Notes: generated by a model from the sequence alone, not told the origin. Positions 27,071 to 35,783 are shown, numbered from the stretch's first letter. The stretch is DNA of 64,000 nucleotides from JAHFUA01 sp963733935 (GCA_963733935.1 CAVTEQ010000014.1:868001-932000), one strand, 5' to 3'. Numbers and translations are program-made.

Positions 27071-30000
27071 ATGAAGCGTTTCCTTGTAGCTATCCCTCTG
27101 CTTGTGGGATTCCTGTGCCTCAGCGCGGCGGCGCAATCCGTGGCCACGGCTGAACTGCACGTTACGGTAAAGGACCCCAGCGGGCGCATGGTAACGAACG
27201 GCAAGGTCACCGTGCGTGACGAAAGCCGCGGCATCGAGCGCACCGTGGAGAACAATTCGGAAGGACAGTATGAGTTCCTGTCCTTGCCGCCGGGGCAATA
27301 CACAGTCACGGTGGAGGCAGGCGGATTCGCCCGGGCAACCGCGGTAGGAGTGCGGTTGACCGTGGGCCAAGCCGCGCAGTTACCCATCTCCCTCAACGTG
27401 GCAAGCCACACGACAGAAGTCACGGTTTCCGGGGAAACCGAAATGGTGGAGGCGCAGCAAACCTCGGTTTCCACGACCATCAATCAGCAGCGCATCGACA
27501 ATCTGCCCATCAACGGCCGCAACTACATCAACTTCACTCTGCTCAATTCCCAGACGGCGCGGGACAATGCGCCCAGTATCGGCGCCGCTCCCACCTCCGG
27601 GCTGAACATCGGCGGGCAGCGGGCGCGCTCGAACCTGGTCAATGTGGACGGAATGGATGCGATTGATAACTCCACTAATGGTGTGCGTTCGACCGTTTCC
27701 CAGGACGCCGTGCAGGAATTCCAGCTCATCACCAACGGCTATGCCGCGGAATATGGGCGGGCTTCCGGTGGCGTAGTCAACATCATCACGCGCTCGGGGA
27801 CCAATAACTTTCACGGCAGCGCCTATGGGTATCTGCGGAACCGGGATTTTCAGGCGATCAACCCCTTCAACTCACTCCCGCCGGGCCAGACGCCGGCGTA
27901 CACCCGCGTGCAGGCAGGTTTCACCGTGGGCGGAGCGATCAAGAAGGACAAGACGTTCTATTTTCTTTCCTATGAGACCACGCGGCGGCAGGAGACCGGG
28001 TTCTCCACCATCGGGGACAATTTTGGGCTGGTGCCATTAGCGAACCCCGGGAACTACGGATTGCCCGCCGGCTCTCTGGTTACCGCCGCCCAAGCGGCGT
28101 TCCTGGCTGTCGCGCCCGTGAATCTGGGGACCGTCACTTACGCGCAACTTGCCGCGGGGGGCACGGCGGTAGCATTGGAAGGGGCCCGCGGTGCTCCGGG
28201 ACCCTTGGGAGCATTCCCCACCAGCGGCGCTCCTTTGCCGCAATCCTTCGCCAATCTTCTCAGCCAGGAAGGGAACTACCCTGTTTCCGAAGGCACCAGC
28301 GTCATCACCGCCCGGCTGGACCAGAAGTTCAGCAACAATCATTCAGGGATGGTGCGGGCGAACGTCAGCCCCAGCACCGTGACCGGATTACAGGTCCAGG
28401 GCCAGAACCAGAACTTCGGACAGAATGCGTTTTCACGGACCGCCATCCAGCAGTTCCGCGACTTTGCCATCACCGCCCAGGAAACCGCGACCCTCGGAAA
28501 CAACAAGATCAACGAACTGCGCTTTCAGTATGCCCGCCGCGGCTTGCTCTTCAATTTCAACCAGGACACGCCGGATGGCCCGAACGTGGCCGTCAACATC
28601 CAGGGCTATGCGTTCATCGGGCGGGAGCCGTTCTCGTTCATCCGGCGCACCGAGCAGCGCTACCAGGTCGCGGACAACTTCTCGGTCATCAAGGGAACGC
28701 ATAATTTTAAGTTCGGAGTCAACGTCAACCACCTGCCCGTGGTGGCGGATTTCGCCGTCAATTTTGGCGGGGTGTACAACTTCGGAGACCTGACCGCCGA
28801 CACCTTCGGGCTCCCCACCAGTTTCCCGATCTTCCCGGCATTTCAGGCCTATGGCCTCGGCATACCGCAGACTTTTATCCAAGGGGTGGGCAATCCCCAC
28901 GCGTCGTTTAGCAACACTCCGCTCGGGTTCTTCGCGCAGGACTCATGGCGAATCAAATCGAACCTGACGCTGAATTACGGGGTCAGGTACGACGTGGAAC
29001 TGGCGCCCACGGCCCCGCCGCTGAATGCTCTCTCGAAACCCGCTTACGCCGCCTTGGGCATCACCAATAGCATTCCGCAAGACAACAACAACGTGGCCCC
29101 GCGGATCGGGCTGGCATGGGACCCGTGGAAGAACGGCAAGACGGTGGTTCGGGCGTCCTACGGCCTCTTCTACGATCACCCGCTGCTTGGTTTGCAGTTC
29201 CTGGCGCAGGCGACGGACGGGGTCGGGACGCCGCAGATTCTGCTGGCAGGCGGAAATCCTTGCGGCGCTGTCAATCCCAATCCTCTCCTGCAAATCTTGA
29301 ACTCGATGAACGCCACCAATACCTTTCAGGGAACCCTGGGAAACTCAAACTGCCTGGGAAGCCTGGCCACGGCATTTGGCTATGATCCGACCTCGCAGCG
29401 GTTCGTCACCAACAACTCTGCTTCGTTGTGGGTGAACCAGAATTTCCTGCAGCCAACCATCCCGGTGGCTCCAGGCGTGTCATTCCCCACGCCACTCGGC
29501 TTTATGCCCTTCGGATTCCCGCTGGCAGCAAACTTCCAGTATGCATATTCCAACCAGGCGAACCTGTCGATTGAGCGCGACTTGGGCGGCGGCTTCGCGC
29601 TGAACGTGGCCTACACCTTCAATGGTGGGCGTCACCTGAATCGCCCCATCAACGCAAATGCCGTTCACGGCAACATCTTGTTTGGGAACTATGTAAATGA
29701 TCTCGCTGGCGGCAATTCCCCGAGTAACCCGCTGACGGTTTCTGATTGCGGCATCTTCAACGGCAAGCCCGTAGTGCCGGCGGCGCTGGTGAACTTCTTC
29801 CGTCCTTCTGGCCTCAATCCTTCTCTGGCCCCGTGGTTCAGCGGTTTAGGGGCAACCGGTACGGCGCTGACCTGTACCGCGTTCGCTCAGAGTGTCATTC
29901 AAGGTCTCGGACTAGGAGTGGACGCGAAGGGCAACCCGCTGCCGCCGATTCCGTTCTCCGACATGGCCGCAAACTATTCCAACGGCAGCTCGGTCTATCA

Positions 30001-30703
30001 CGGCCTGACCGTCAACCTGCGAAAGCGGTTCACGCACCATTACGAGTTTCTGGCGTCGTACACGTGGTCCCACGCGATCGACGATTCCACCGACCTGGAA
30101 TCGCCGCTTTCGCCGCAGGACGCTTACGATCTGCCGGCCGAGCGCTCCAACTCCACCTTTGACCAGCGGCACCGGTTGGTGGTCAGCGGCGTTTACCAGA
30201 GCGGAAGACTTTCTGGAGGCGGCTTTGCCAGCAAGTTCTTCAGCGACTGGACCGTTGCGCCCATCATCGAGGCTGGTTCGGGACGGCCATTTACCGTGAT
30301 TACAGCTATCTCGACGCGCAACTTCCAGTTTTCGCCGAACTCGGCGCGGCCCAACGTTTTCTACGGCGCGGCGCCGCCGGTTGATGCGTGCGGTGACCAG
30401 CCGGTGCAGTCGCCTTTCATCCCCGGCGTGTGGTTCCAGCCGCCGTGCCCGGCAAACGGGCAGTTTGATGGTGATCTGGGAAGGAATTCTTTCACCAAAC
30501 CGTCCACTGTGTTCACGGACCTGCGCGTTGCCCGGCGCATACGCATCACCGAAAGGTTGGGATTGGACGCAATGATGGATGTGTTCAACCTGATCAATAA
30601 GTTCAACGTCTCGGACGTCAATCCCTTGTATACGGAGGCTGGCCAGCCAACCGCGGCTTATGATCCGCGGCAGTTCCAGTTCGCGCTCAAGTTGAGCTGG
30701 TAG
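27071..30703 (+). CDS. Oar-like TonB-dependent receptor with carboxypeptidase-like domain
   Basis: Large outer-membrane receptor of 1,210 residues. A signal peptide (1-23, ending SAAAQ) precedes a carboxypeptidase regulatory-like (CarboxypepD_reg/Cna-B) beta-sandwich at about 25-115 (LHVTVKDPSGRMVTNGKVTV, YEFLSLPPGQYTVTVEAGGF). The plug domain follows (TTINQQRIDNLPINGRNYIN, then GGQRARSNLVNVDGMDAIDN) and then the barrel from about 250 (GYAAEYGRASGGVVNIITRS). The NGRNY plug form and size are typical of the expanded acidobacterial paralog family. The C-terminus FQFALKLSW ends in an aromatic residue, as outer-membrane barrels do. The substrate is unknown; related proteins are proposed to take up peptides or polysaccharide fragments. 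Confidence 0.93.
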   Translation: MKRFLVAIPLLVGFLCLSAAAQSVATAELHVTVKDPSGRMVTNGKVTVRDESRGIERTVENNSEGQYEFLSLPPGQYTVTVEAGGFARATAVGVRLTVGQAAQLPISLNVASHTTEVTVSGETEMVEAQQTSVSTTINQQRIDNLPINGRNYINFTLLNSQTARDNAPSIGAAPTSGLNIGGQRARSNLVNVDGMDAIDNSTNGVRSTVSQDAVQEFQLITNGYAAEYGRASGGVVNIITRSGTNNFHGSAYGYLRNRDFQAINPFNSLPPGQTPAYTRVQAGFTVGGAIKKDKTFYFLSYETTRRQETGFSTIGDNFGLVPLANPGNYGLPAGSLVTAAQAAFLAVAPVNLGTVTYAQLAAGGTAVALEGARGAPGPLGAFPTSGAPLPQSFANLLSQEGNYPVSEGTSVITARLDQKFSNNHSGMVRANVSPSTVTGLQVQGQNQNFGQNAFSRTAIQQFRDFAITAQETATLGNNKINELRFQYARRGLLFNFNQDTPDGPNVAVNIQGYAFIGREPFSFIRRTEQRYQVADNFSVIKGTHNFKFGVNVNHLPVVADFAVNFGGVYNFGDLTADTFGLPTSFPIFPAFQAYGLGIPQTFIQGVGNPHASFSNTPLGFFAQDSWRIKSNLTLNYGVRYDVELAPTAPPLNALSKPAYAALGITNSIPQDNNNVAPRIGLAWDPWKNGKTVVRASYGLFYDHPLLGLQFLAQATDGVGTPQILLAGGNPCGAVNPNPLLQILNSMNATNTFQGTLGNSNCLGSLATAFGYDPTSQRFVTNNSASLWVNQNFLQPTIPVAPGVSFPTPLGFMPFGFPLAANFQYAYSNQANLSIERDLGGGFALNVAYTFNGGRHLNRPINANAVHGNILFGNYVNDLAGGNSPSNPLTVSDCGIFNGKPVVPAALVNFFRPSGLNPSLAPWFSGLGATGTALTCTAFAQSVIQGLGLGVDAKGNPLPPIPFSDMAANYSNGSSVYHGLTVNLRKRFTHHYEFLASYTWSHAIDDSTDLESPLSPQDAYDLPAERSNSTFDQRHRLVVSGVYQSGRLSGGGFASKFFSDWTVAPIIEAGSGRPFTVITAISTRNFQFSPNSARPNVFYGAAPPVDACGDQPVQSPFIPGVWFQPPCPANGQFDGDLGRNSFTKPSTVFTDLRVARRIRITERLGLDAMMDVFNLINKFNVSDVNPLYTEAGQPTAAYDPRQFQFALKLSW

Positions 30704-30890
30704 AGCCAAGGGGCAGGAGTCCAGGGCCATGTGGCCGATTGCAGGTAACCCTTTCGTCCACAGCCGGTTAGGAGGCAGCAGGGAAGGAGGATTCGTAGGT
30801 ACCAAGCCCTTTCGGCGGATTGACCGGTCAAATTCCACAGTAGTAGCATTTGTTGATTAGGCTGCGGAGTTGTGAAAATCAGAGAGGTCT

Positions 30891-32768
30891 ATGAGACGTT
30901 GTAAATCACATTGGCTGCTGGCGGTGGTAGCCTCTCTGGCGATGGTTTCCTGCGAAACCGCTGAAAAGAAAAAAGCTACCGTAAGCCCGCCTCCTCAGGC
31001 ACTCGCCCCTCAGCCCACTCAAGCCTCTAAAGCCGCAGCGGCCACGACAGTCGCCGAACCTCCCAAAGTATCGGAAGCGGTAGAGGCCCTGGTAGCTCGC
31101 GCCGAGAAGGAACTGCAAACTGGCCAGGCCAACTATGCCGCAGGGCATATGGAGGAGGCGCACGCCAACTTCGACAAAGCCGTGGACCTGCTGCTGGAGG
31201 GGCCGTTGGATATTCGTTTCAACGACCGGCTTCAGGCTGAATTTGACAAAGTCATCGACGCGGTGCACACGCTGGAAATGGCCTCAGTGAAAGAGGGTGA
31301 GGGGCCTCCCGAACAAAAGACGGAACCGGCGCCCATCGACGAGACCAACAGCCTCACCTTTCCTGAACAGCCGACGGTTACCCCCGAACAACAGGCGGCG
31401 GTCAAGCGGATCCCCTCGGAGCTTCCGCTGGACTTGAAGCCGGCAGTGGAAAACTACATCTCTTTCTTCTCTGGACGTGGCCGCGGAACGCTGGAGGCGG
31501 CACTGGCCCGCTCCGGCCGCTATCGCGCCATGATTCAGCGGGTGCTGAAGGAAGAAGGCGTCCCGCAGGAACTGATCTATCTGGCGCAGGCGGAATCTGG
31601 CTTTCATCCCCTGGCGGTCTCGCGCGCGGGAGCTCGCGGCATGTGGCAGTTTATGGCCAGCCGCGCCTCCGGATACGGGTTGGAACGCAACTGGTGGATC
31701 GATGAGCGTCAGGACCCGGAGAAAGCCACTCGAGCGGCGGCCCGTCACTTGAAAGACCTCTACACCCAGTTCAGCGACTGGTATCTGGCCATGGCGGCCT
31801 ACAACTCCGGGCCGATGACGGTACAAAATGCGGTCGCGCACACCGGGTACGCGGATTTCTGGCAGCTTTACAATCGCGGTGTCCTGCCCAAGGAGACGCG
31901 CAACTATGTCCCCATCATTCTGGCCGTCACCATCATGGCCAAGAACCCGGTGCAGTATGGTTTAGAGCACGTAGTGCCGGAATCGCCGCTCGAAGCGGAT
32001 GTGGTGAAGATCAACTATTCAGTGGATCTGCGACTTGTGGCCGACTGCACCGACGTGCCGCTGAGCACACTGCAAGAGCTGAATCCCAGCCTGCTGCGCC
32101 TGACCACTCCCAAAGACGGCAGCTTTGACCTGAAGTTGCCGATGGGAACCAAGAACAAATACTCGACGAATATTGCGGCCATCCCGGTGGACAAGCGCGC
32201 GACTTGGCGGTTTTACAGGGTGACCAGTGGCGACACGCTCGCCAGCATCGGGCGGAAATACCACGCGACTCCGGCTGCGATTACAGCCGCTAACGACCTG
32301 CGGGCGGCGGACGCGCTTCAGCCCGATCGCAGGCTGATCATCCCCGTGGCTGCGGGAGCGCCTGCCGGAGCCTTCTCGAAAAAAATCCTGCGCTATCACG
32401 TGCGCAAAGGCGATACCGTGCTGTCGGTGGCGGATGATTTTGGTATCCCGCCCGAGCGGCTGAGACAGTGGAACCATCTTCGCGGCAATCAGTTGCTGCC
32501 GGGCCGAACCCTCCTCATCCACCCCGCGGCCGTGGAAGCCGAACCGGCACCGGCTGGGGCGGGCCGACGTGCAACAGTAGCTAAGTCCCAATCCGGCAAT
32601 CACTTGAGTCCAGCACCGCGCCGGGTGCACAAGGTGAAACCTGGGGAGACCCTAGCCAGCATTGCGGCCGAATACAACACCACGGTAGGCCAGTTGCAAA
32701 GGCGCAATAAACTGGTCTCGGCCACAATCCATCCGGGAGACCGGCTGGTTGTCGGCGAAGCTCATTGA
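30891..32768 (+). CDS. mltD: MltD-like membrane-bound lytic transglycosylase with three LysM domains
   Basis: Lipoprotein that cleaves peptidoglycan glycan strands. The lipobox LAMVSC is at residues 16-21. A Pro/Ala linker and a helical segment (about 60-130) precede the SLT domain, where LIYLAQAESGFHPLAVSRAG contains the catalytic Glu235, and ARGMWQFM, YLAMAAYNSGP complete the family motif. Three LysM repeats follow: WRFYRVTSGDTLASIGRKYH (about 440), LRYHVRKGDTVLSVADDFGI (about 500) and HKVKPGETLASIAAEYNTTV (about 580), anchoring it to glycan. 625 residues. Probably monocistronic. Confidence 0.93.
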   Translation: MRRCKSHWLLAVVASLAMVSCETAEKKKATVSPPPQALAPQPTQASKAAAATTVAEPPKVSEAVEALVARAEKELQTGQANYAAGHMEEAHANFDKAVDLLLEGPLDIRFNDRLQAEFDKVIDAVHTLEMASVKEGEGPPEQKTEPAPIDETNSLTFPEQPTVTPEQQAAVKRIPSELPLDLKPAVENYISFFSGRGRGTLEAALARSGRYRAMIQRVLKEEGVPQELIYLAQAESGFHPLAVSRAGARGMWQFMASRASGYGLERNWWIDERQDPEKATRAAARHLKDLYTQFSDWYLAMAAYNSGPMTVQNAVAHTGYADFWQLYNRGVLPKETRNYVPIILAVTIMAKNPVQYGLEHVVPESPLEADVVKINYSVDLRLVADCTDVPLSTLQELNPSLLRLTTPKDGSFDLKLPMGTKNKYSTNIAAIPVDKRATWRFYRVTSGDTLASIGRKYHATPAAITAANDLRAADALQPDRRLIIPVAAGAPAGAFSKKILRYHVRKGDTVLSVADDFGIPPERLRQWNHLRGNQLLPGRTLLIHPAAVEAEPAPAGAGRRATVAKSQSGNHLSPAPRRVHKVKPGETLASIAAEYNTTVGQLQRRNKLVSATIHPGDRLVVGEAH

Positions 32769-32809
32769 GGCTCGCTCATCTCGCCAATCCTTTGGGGATG
32801 CGCGTATAG

Positions 32810-32837
32810 TTGACACGCAATTTGCTGTTGCTATAAT
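32810..32837 (+). promoter_or_regulatory. Consensus sigma-70 promoter of the H1-like gene
   Basis: Perfect TTGACA (32810-32815) and perfect TATAAT (32832-32837) with a 16-bp spacer, about 60 bp upstream of the start codon. It is the best promoter seen in the window and predicts strong housekeeping expression. Confidence 0.9.
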
Positions 32838-32898
32838 CCGCGCCGGTTCTCGATGATGTACTCATTACGCGGAGTCCGGCTCACAGCCAGGAGGAGAC

Positions 32899-33291
32899 AT
32901 GATGTTCGACCACGAGGCCCTCTACGCACGCAATGATGACGACATCGATGAGTATGGCGATACCGGCTACGGTGATGTAGAGGAAGACTACGAGGAAGAG
33001 GAAGAAGAAGAGGCCGAGGAAACCCCTGTGGGAGGCGGCATGTCCGGCGGGACCGGTGCCCCCATGGGAGGTGAAGCCCCGCCGCCAACTCCACCCAAGA
33101 AAGCGCCCGCGCGTAAGAAAGCGGCGCGCAAAAAAGCGGCCCCCAAGAAAGCGGCAAAGAAGGGCGGGGGCAAAGCGGCTAAGAAGAAGAGGCCTGCAGG
33201 ACGCGGCGGGAGTGCCCGCAAGAAGAGCTCTCCCCGCAAGGCGGCAGGCAGAAAGAAAGCGGCGCGCAAGAAGGGCGGGCGCCGTCGCTGA
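32899..33291 (+). CDS. Histone-H1-like basic protein with acidic N-terminus
   Basis: 130 residues of two opposite halves. Residues 1-45 are strongly acidic (DDDIDEYGDTGYGDVEEDYE, then a run of Glu). After a Gly/Pro linker (about 46-68), residues 69-130 are almost only Lys, Ala, Arg, Gly and Pro, with KKAPARKKAARKKAAPKKAA-type repeats like the C-terminal domain of eukaryotic H1 and bacterial HU-tail or Hc1-type proteins. AGGAGG precedes the ATG pair. A perfect promoter and an intrinsic terminator make it a strongly expressed single-gene unit. It probably coats DNA or RNA; the acidic half might self-inhibit. The role is inferred from composition. Confidence 0.8.
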   Translation: MMFDHEALYARNDDDIDEYGDTGYGDVEEDYEEEEEEEAEETPVGGGMSGGTGAPMGGEAPPPTPPKKAPARKKAARKKAAPKKAAKKGGGKAAKKKRPAGRGGSARKKSSPRKAAGRKKAARKKGGRRR

Positions 33292-33335
33292 AACGGATCG
33301 ATCGAGATCCCGACTAAATTGATGGAAGCATTGAG

Positions 33336-33357
33336 AGCCGCGGAAATCCGCGGCTTT
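33336..33357 (+). terminator. Intrinsic terminator of the H1-like gene
   Basis: AGCCGCGGA and TCCGCGGCT form a perfect 9-bp stem with a 2-base loop, then TTCGT. The U-tract is short. It ends about 7 bp before the next gene's stop on the other strand, so it may serve both. Confidence 0.65.
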
Positions 33358-33364
33358 CGTGCGC

Positions 33365-33580
33365 CTACTTGCTCCCCTGGACCGCGCTCAGGCAGCGTGC
33401 GTACAACTCCAGCAGGTGCGCGGCATAATCCTCGGCCTTGTTCTCGGTGGAGCCCTGAAACCCGGCGCCGGGAGATCCGGTTTTGCCATAGCTGGTGCTC
33501 ATAGCGACGAATTTCATCAGATCAAGGGCGATGTCTTCATTGCGGCGCGAACCGACTGCGATCCCTGCGACTGGTTCCAT
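33365..33580 (-). CDS. Small conserved-looking hypothetical protein (71 aa)
   Basis: Reads MEPVAGIAVGSRRNEDIALD, LMKFVAMSTSYGKTGSPGAG, and ends in a helix KAEDYAAHLLELYARCLSAV. The alpha-helical pattern and the Gly-rich loop look like a real protein. It converges with the H1-like gene. No family recognised; a family-A-related palindrome lies just upstream. Confidence 0.55.
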   Translation of the reverse strand: MEPVAGIAVGSRRNEDIALDLMKFVAMSTSYGKTGSPGAGFQGSTENKAEDYAAHLLELYARCLSAVQGSK

Positions 33581-33629
33581 GATTGCCTCCCGTTATCCGT
33601 TGCCCGTTGTCAGGCAAGAACAACTTACC

Positions 33630-33691
33630 GCCGAGACGCAGAGAACGCCGAGTACCGTCCCTCCGGTCTCGGCGCGCTCGGCGTCTCGGCG
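33630..33691. repeat. Palindromic repeat, family A variant
   Basis: CCGCCGAGACGCAGAGAACG and CTCGGCGTCTCGGCGG form inverted arms with an inner GGTCTCGGCG word. The word is GCCGAGACG rather than GGCACAGAG, but the layout is the same. Confidence 0.7.
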
Positions 33692-33735
33692 GTAGATATC
33701 TTCTTACTGGCAACCGCCAACTGGCAACTGGCCCC

Positions 33736-34452
33736 TCAGGTTTCGATGGCCACGTGGGCGACGCGGCCGGCGATGTAGTCGGCGAACGTCTTGCCCTCCT
33801 CCACCTCAATCAGGTCCACCGGGTAGGCCGTATTGTGCGGCCGCAGCACCAGGTTCTGGCCTACCATCTCCACATATTTGACCGTACAACCCTCTCCCTT
33901 GCGCACGGCGTACATATTCTGCTCGCTGCGATGGTAGGGCTTAAGCGAGTTATAGTGGCGGTCGATGAGCACGGTGGCCCCCGGTAGCAAGCGGGGATAC
34001 ATGCTCATGCCGTCGCGCGCATCCACCTTCACCAGCACGAAACGGCGCCAGTCCTCGCGCGGCGAAGCCTGATCGGGCCGCAGCCGCTTGAGAAACGACT
34101 TCTTGAACTTGAGGATCTCTTTCACGTTCTCGTTGGTCACGAGTGGCTCGCCGGCGGCGATGGCGCCCTCCACCAGCAGCACGTTTTCAAAGTCATCCTC
34201 CGTGGGCGGAAGAATGCTGGCGCGCTTGTTGATCTCGTCGGGGTCGAGCAGATCGAGCACCGACAGGTGTTGCACCACCAACACCTTGTCCATCCCGCCC
34301 AGGCTGAGAGAGCGCTTGCGGTTGAGAAAGTTGGAGATGTGCGCCTGCTGGAAGCCGGTCTGTTCCGCGAGCCTTAAACCGGTGAGCTCGCCGGCCTCGA
34401 TCCGGCCCCAGAGCACCTTGCGGAGATTTTCTTGCAGAGCCTTAAATTTCAT
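33736..34452 (-). CDS. Self-cleaving S24 (CI/LexA-like) repressor
   Basis: 238 residues. An N-terminal HTH (about 22-55: GLRLAEQTGFQQAHISNFLN) precedes a S24 serine-peptidase domain. Ser150 (DGMSMYPRL) and Lys185 (YAVRKGEG) fit the Ser-Lys dyad, and AIAAGEPL (Ala100-Gly101) fits the LexA/CI autocleavage site. All parts of a RecA-stimulated, self-inactivating repressor are therefore visible. The start at 34452 (MKFKALQENL) is preferred because promoter elements cover the upstream frame. It is divergent from a small regulatory gene run and lies 2.2 kb before phage genes, so it may be the repressor of this island. Confidence 0.85.
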   Translation of the reverse strand: MKFKALQENLRKVLWGRIEAGELTGLRLAEQTGFQQAHISNFLNRKRSLSLGGMDKVLVVQHLSVLDLLDPDEINKRASILPPTEDDFENVLLVEGAIAAGEPLVTNENVKEILKFKKSFLKRLRPDQASPREDWRRFVLVKVDARDGMSMYPRLLPGATVLIDRHYNSLKPYHRSEQNMYAVRKGEGCTVKYVEMVGQNLVLRPHNTAYPVDLIEVEEGKTFADYIAGRVAHVAIET

Positions 34453-34461
34453 GGCTTGCCA

Positions 34462-34490
34462 AATATAACGGACGGATATAAATAATGCAA
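34462..34490 (-). promoter_or_regulatory. Promoter of the S24 repressor
   Basis: On the minus strand TTGCAT (34490-34485), a 17-bp spacer and TATATT (34467-34462), 10 bp before the start codon, implying a very short leader. The spacer contains GATATAAA (34475-34482, plus strand), repeated at the divergent promoter, a candidate operator half-site. Confidence 0.6.
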
Positions 34491-34510
34491 GCCTAATAAC
34501 GATAAAGTTG

Positions 34511-34539
34511 TTGACAAGGTGTTTCCGACAAGATATAAA
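34511..34539 (+). promoter_or_regulatory. Divergent promoter of the small-regulator run
   Basis: TTGACA (34511-34516), 17-bp spacer, TATAAA (34534-34539). It faces the repressor promoter 21 bp away. CCGACAAGATATAAA here and CGGACGGATATAAA in the other promoter are similar and could be the operators through which the S24 protein controls both directions. Confidence 0.7.
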
Positions 34540-34584
34540 CACATTACGATGTATGTCTACCAGCAGGGTGAGGGCCGACTCCCA

Positions 34585-34821
34585 ATGAATGATACAGACG
34601 GTGCGCCATTTCGTGGAGAACCGGCAGGCAGCCGGGATTTCCTGGAGTTTCGCCGCAAGGTGTGCGAATCGGAAGTGCTTTCTGCCGCTATGGAGCGGTT
34701 GCTACAGACAATAAGTTTCAGTGGCCGGCTATCGATCGTAGTGCAGAACGGCCGGGTGCTGAAGTCGGGCTACGAGGAAGGCTATTTTTGCCGCCGCAAG
34801 GATCGGCCATTGCTCTCCTGA
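34585..34821 (+). CDS. YezD-like (DUF2292) small protein (78 aa)
   Basis: The C-terminal half (ERLLQTISFSGRLSIVVQNG, RVLKSGYEEGYF) matches the short helix-strand-strand YezD/DUF2292 pattern, a family of unknown function. The ATG at 34585 follows GAGGG; another ATG at 34549 is possible. First gene after the divergent promoter. Confidence 0.6.
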   Translation: MNDTDGAPFRGEPAGSRDFLEFRRKVCESEVLSAAMERLLQTISFSGRLSIVVQNGRVLKSGYEEGYFCRRKDRPLLS

Positions 34822-34980
34822 GGCCGGCAAGCAGTGGTCTGCGAGCGTTGACAACTAAATAATTCAACAGGTCGTCGCAACACAAGCGAGCCCTGTATCG
34901 CATGCGTAGTCCCGTCGCCGGGAGCGCATGTGGTGCAGGGCTTTTTTGTTGCCGGCGGCATTTGCCAGGGGGAGGCGAGT

Positions 34981-35154
34981 GTGAATCGAGAGCTGAAAGT
35001 CATTCGAGTCGAGTTGAAGTACTGCGAGGCCTGCGGAGCGCTTTGGTTGCGCCCCCGCAACTGCCATGCGCCCTATTGCAGGCGTTGCGAGAAGGTCATG
35101 GCGGGATTGTCCCGAACCAATCGAGCCAGAGTGGCAGAAGGGAGGCGGCCATGA
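34981..35154 (+). CDS. Zinc-ribbon-like small protein (57 aa)
   Basis: VELKYCEACGALWLRPRNCH then YCRRCEKVM gives two CxxC pairs 16 residues apart, a one-ribbon zinc protein, followed by a basic tail. A GTG start at 34981 follows GGAGG at good spacing. It overlaps the next gene by 4 bp (ATGA), indicating coupled translation. Such a protein could bind RNA polymerase or nucleic acid; no family identified. Confidence 0.65.
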   Translation: MNRELKVIRVELKYCEACGALWLRPRNCHAPYCRRCEKVMAGLSRTNRARVAEGRRP

Positions 35155-35666
35155 TTATCTCTATTGCGGCATGTTCAGATCGGCTCAGGAAGGGCACAGC
35201 GCAAATCGAGAAGGCCCCGGTCTCCGCTTATCGCGGGCGGACGATGGGGCTGTTGCGGCGCTATTTCCGAATGTCCCTGGATATCGGCCGCCTGCCTTCG
35301 TTCCTGGGGCGGGAGCTCTTCCGGGCGAGCGTCAGCTCGTACCACGTGCACAGTTTCGAAGATGTTGTCATCCTGGTGCATGACGTGGAGCGCTGCCTGG
35401 AAAGGCTGGATGACTTCTCCCGCACCCTGATAGCACGCGTCGTATTCCAGGATTACACCTGGGACGAGACCGCCGTGCTGATGCACTGCGGCCGACGCAC
35501 GGTGGCTCGACGGTTTCCGCGGGCGCTGGATCTGCTCAGCGAAATCTTTCTGCAGGTCGGGTTGTTGTCTCCCTTCCCCTCGACCACTGCCGAAGTCGCC
35601 GCGCCGGCTTGTCAAGAGGGCGCCGACGTTGAAAATCCCGCAACTGACTGTGCTGCAAGGCAATAA
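35151..35666 (+). CDS. Sigma-region-4-like / phage late-activator-like protein (171 aa)
   Basis: The C-terminal half carries a helix-turn-helix like sigma-70 region 4 or the phage ArpU/RinA late-gene activators: LERLDDFSRTLIARVVFQDY, TWDETAVLMHCGRRTVARRF, PRALDLLSEIFL. The N-terminus (LLRRYFRMSLDIGRLPSFLG) is helical with no -10 (region 2) motif, so it is not a complete sigma factor. GGAGG precedes the ATG, which overlaps the zinc-ribbon gene. A strong terminator follows. The setting (divergent S24 repressor, phage genes downstream) favours a late-gene regulator. Confidence 0.65.
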   Translation: MIISIAACSDRLRKGTAQIEKAPVSAYRGRTMGLLRRYFRMSLDIGRLPSFLGRELFRASVSSYHVHSFEDVVILVHDVERCLERLDDFSRTLIARVVFQDYTWDETAVLMHCGRRTVARRFPRALDLLSEIFLQVGLLSPFPSTTAEVAAPACQEGADVENPATDCAARQ

Positions 35667-35738
35667 AGTTTTCCCCCAGGTGGCACTATGGGTGGGGGCA
35701 AACTGCTATCCTGAAAGTAGAAATGCAGAAACAAGCAA

Positions 35739-35769
35739 GAGGGAGCGCAACCCGCTCCCTCATTTTTTT
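35739..35769 (+). terminator. Strong intrinsic terminator
   Basis: GAGGGAGCG and CGCTCCCTC form a 9-bp stem with a 5-base loop, followed by ATTTTTTTG. It ends the YezD / zinc-ribbon / sigma-4-like transcript. Confidence 0.92.
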
Positions 35770-35783
35770 GAAGGGGAAGTGTT

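Noticed and set aside
26344..27370. Long reverse-strand ORFs opposite the asparaginase and TonB receptor genes.
   Set aside because: They are the shadow frames of well-supported plus-strand genes in GC-rich DNA, with low-complexity Arg/Ala/Gly-rich products.
34902..35150. Extending the sigma-4-like protein upstream to 34902.
   Set aside because: The upstream residues overlap the zinc-ribbon gene in another frame and have no coding character; GGAGG and ATGA overlap support the start at 35151.
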